From assembly GCA_001777665.1 (NCBI GenBank), contig MFEQ01000006.1:88309-128879 (forward strand): a stretch of 40,571 bases of DNA, written 5' to 3'. The notes under the pieces are model-generated. The model was not told the origin of the DNA, searched no databases, and saw only the letters and a program-made list of their open reading frames with translations. Shown in pieces: positions 38,841 to 40,571 of this stretch (positions are counted from its first letter, which is position 1; each line of letters starts with the position of its first letter). The DNA is from Candidatus Doudnabacteria bacterium RIFCSPHIGHO2_02_FULL_42_25 (lineage in GTDB: Bacteria > Patescibacteriota > Doudnabacteria > UBA920 > O2-02-FULL-48-8). The translations under genes and the position numbers were made by a program.

Positions 38841-38865
38841 AAAAGAAAAACCGCCTTTCGGCGGT
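38841..38865 (-). terminator. Intrinsic terminator of fusA
   Basis: ACCGCC (38865-38860) and GGCGGT (38855-38850) on the minus strand with a GAAA tetraloop, then TTTTCTTTT. It follows the fusA stop at 38874. Confidence 0.9.
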
Positions 38866-38873
38866 CTAAAAAT

Positions 38874-40571
38874 TTACTTATTCTGGCCTACGCGGATTTT
38901 TCCTGTTTCCCCGATAATTTTCTCCGCGACGTTGCGAGGAACTTCTTCATAGTGATGAAATTCCATGGAGTAAGATGCCTGACCCTGGGACATGGAGCGA
39001 ATTTGCGTCGCATAACCAAACATTTCAGCGAGTGGAACTTCGGCATCGACGACTTTGATGTTACCTCGCTCACCCATCTCGAGAATTTTTCCGCGTTTGG
39101 CATTCAGATCTCCGATGACATCTCCGAGAGATGATTCCGGAGTGAGCACTTCTACTTTCATGATCGGTTCAAGTAAAATTGGTTGCGCTTTTTTCACAGC
39201 ATCCTGGAAAGCCATGGAACCGGCAATTTTGAAAGCAATTTCAGATGAGTCAACTTCGTGGTAAGAACCATCATAAAGCGTAACTTTAGCATTGATCAGA
39301 GGAAATCCTGCGATAACACCACGGTCTTCGGCTTCTTTAATCCCCTTATCAACAGCTGGGATGTATTCGCGAGGAATAGTACCACCCACGACTTCGTTTA
39401 CAAATTCATTGCCTTTGGTTGGATCATCCTGGGGTTCGAGTCTGATATAGACATGGCCATACTGTCCACGACCACCTGTCTGACGAATATATTTTCCTTC
39501 AGCTTCAGATTTACCTTTGATCGTTTCTTTATAAGCAACTTGTGGGCGGCCGACATTGGCTTCCACTTTGAATTCGCGCTTCATGCGGTCGACGATAATA
39601 TCCAAATGCAGTTCGCCCATTCCAGAAATCAAAGTCTGGTTGGTTTCTTCATCAGACTTGATCCGAAAAGTTGGATCTTCTTCAGCTAATTTCTGTAAAG
39701 CCAATCCCATCTTTTCTTGATCTTGTTTGGTCTTGGGTTCAATCGCCACTGAAATAACCGGTTCTGGGAATTTGATAGATTCGAGCTGAACTGGATAATC
39801 TACGTTCGTTAGCGTGTCTCCGGTGAAAGTATCTTTCGGACCTACCAAAGCAGCAATATCGCCAGAATAAACTTCTTTTACTTCCTCGCGGGAATCAGCA
39901 TGAAGTCTGACTAGACGTCCGACACGTTCTTTATTTCCTGATCGGGTATTCAAAATATATGATCCTGTTTGCAATACTCCTGTATAAACTCGGAAGAAAG
40001 CTAATTTCCCGACAAATGGATCTGTCGCGATTTTGAAAGCTAAGGCCACGAATTTTTCATCATCTACTGGAGTCAACAATATTTCTTCTTTGGTCTTGGT
40101 ATTAATTCCTTTTACCGGTGGTTTGTCCATCGGAGATGGCAGATAATTTACCACCGCGTCTAAAATCGTCGTGACTATAAGTCCGCGACCGTCGCCGCCA
40201 ACAACTGGATAAAATTTACCAGTTAAAGTTGAAGATCGTATAGCTCGCATTAATTCTTCTTCAGTCAATTCAGTACCAGCCAAATATTTTTCCATCAATA
40301 CATCATCAGATTCAACTGCTTTTTCAATCAATTTCAAACGATATTCTTTGGCTTTTTCTAACATAGAAGCTGGGACTTCGCCTTCAGTAAACCCTTTATC
40401 TTTGTGCTCTTTGTAGGTATAGGATTTCATTTTCACCAAATCCACCACACCATTGATGTCTTTTTCAAATCCGATCGGCAATTGGATTGGGAATGCGTTT
40501 GGTGACAATCGTTTATGAATAGCATCTAAGGATTTATAGAAATCGCCCCCAGTTTGGTTGATTTTGTTGAT
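38874..40571 (-). CDS. fusA: Elongation factor G (5' end outside the window)
   Basis: GTPase that moves tRNA and mRNA through the ribosome. 565 residues are visible, from the G4 motif (INKINQTGGDFY) through domains II-V to the stop; the P-loop part lies beyond 40571. EERINKI-like PIQLPIG, FVGKLAFFRVYTG, SGMGELHLDIIVDRMKREF and GQASYSMEFHHYEEVP are diagnostic. An internal TTG at 40508 could be mistaken for the start, but the frame continues upstream with family sequence. It ends with its own terminator, and an array of opposite-strand genes separates it from tuf. Confidence 0.97.
   Translation of the reverse strand: MNKINQTGGDFYKSLDAIHKRLSPNAFPIQLPIGFEKDINGVVDLVKMKSYTYKEHKDKGFTEGEVPASMLEKAKEYRLKLIEKAVESDDVLMEKYLAGTELTEEELMRAIRSSTLTGKFYPVVGGDGRGLIVTTILDAVVNYLPSPMDKPPVKGINTKTKEEILLTPVDDEKFVALAFKIATDPFVGKLAFFRVYTGVLQTGSYILNTRSGNKERVGRLVRLHADSREEVKEVYSGDIAALVGPKDTFTGDTLTNVDYPVQLESIKFPEPVISVAIEPKTKQDQEKMGLALQKLAEEDPTFRIKSDEETNQTLISGMGELHLDIIVDRMKREFKVEANVGRPQVAYKETIKGKSEAEGKYIRQTGGRGQYGHVYIRLEPQDDPTKGNEFVNEVVGGTIPREYIPAVDKGIKEAEDRGVIAGFPLINAKVTLYDGSYHEVDSSEIAFKIAGSMAFQDAVKKAQPILLEPIMKVEVLTPESSLGDVIGDLNAKRGKILEMGERGNIKVVDAEVPLAEMFGYATQIRSMSQGQASYSMEFHHYEEVPRNVAEKIIGETGKIRVGQNK

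Noticed and set aside
1-40571. Recoded UGA (Gly), as in some CPR lineages
   Set aside because: TGA ends many genes in ATGA overlaps and no conserved protein contains an in-frame TGA.

Overview
This window looks like a chromosomal segment of a Patescibacteria / Candidate Phyla Radiation (CPR) bacterium that uses the standard bacterial code; TGA is a normal stop in several ATGA start-stop overlaps. The evidence is the combination of a spc ribosomal operon with no rpmD (L30) between rpsE and rplO, a CPR-style block of lower-glycolysis plus pentose-phosphate enzymes with a split transketolase, very tight gene packing, and small PEGA, PsbP-like and single-helix membrane proteins common in that group. 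The exact lineage cannot be fixed from this sequence. I saw no rRNA, tRNA, CRISPR or transposase gene, and no gene-free stretch longer than 300 bases.

Layout. Positions 1-274 hold the tail of an unidentified plus-strand frame. Positions 275-3553 (minus) are a cell-wall and shape block, murB-murA-mreB. A divergent promoter region separates it from a plus-strand PEGA-domain membrane protein (3627-4529). Positions 4522-13844 (minus) carry rnhA-like, recJ, an atypical response regulator, gpmI, pgk, an AbrB-like gene, gapA, fba and a PfkB-family sugar kinase, with several very small membrane proteins between them. Positions 14004-19626 (minus) continue carbon metabolism with split transketolase, rpe, rpiB, tpiA and galT, then a PsbP-like protein and a small membrane protein. 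Positions 19623-22007 (minus) are ruvX, htrA and map. A plus-strand coiled-coil gene with a consensus promoter sits at 22107. Two adenylate-kinase-family genes and a solitary helix-turn-helix gene lie at 22363-24004.

Positions 24105-36815 (minus) are a nearly complete S10-spc ribosomal superoperon from tuf and rpsJ to secY, with a glycerophosphodiester phosphodiesterase gene between rplC and rplD. Several gaps in this operon hold AT-rich inverted-repeat elements built from TACGAA/TTCGTA or TACTAA words. Positions 37058-38781 (plus) hold an array of seven very small genes with strong Shine-Dalgarno sequences and look-alike terminators. This array separates tuf from fusA (38874 to the window end, minus, start outside), which are neighbours in the classical str operon.

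How the genes work together. TpiA, Fba, GapA, Pgk and GpmI give the triose half of glycolysis. Transketolase, Rpe and RpiB give most of the non-oxidative pentose phosphate pathway that CPR cells are thought to use to feed it. The ribosomal block, SecY, Adk, Map, EF-Tu and EF-G serve translation and export. MurA, MurB and MreB serve the wall. The most unusual parts are the small-gene array at 37.0-38.8 kb, the inverted-repeat elements inside operons, near-leaderless promoter/start arrangements at several housekeeping genes, a receiver domain without its phosphoacceptor, and a MurA with Asp in place of the fosfomycin-target Cys.
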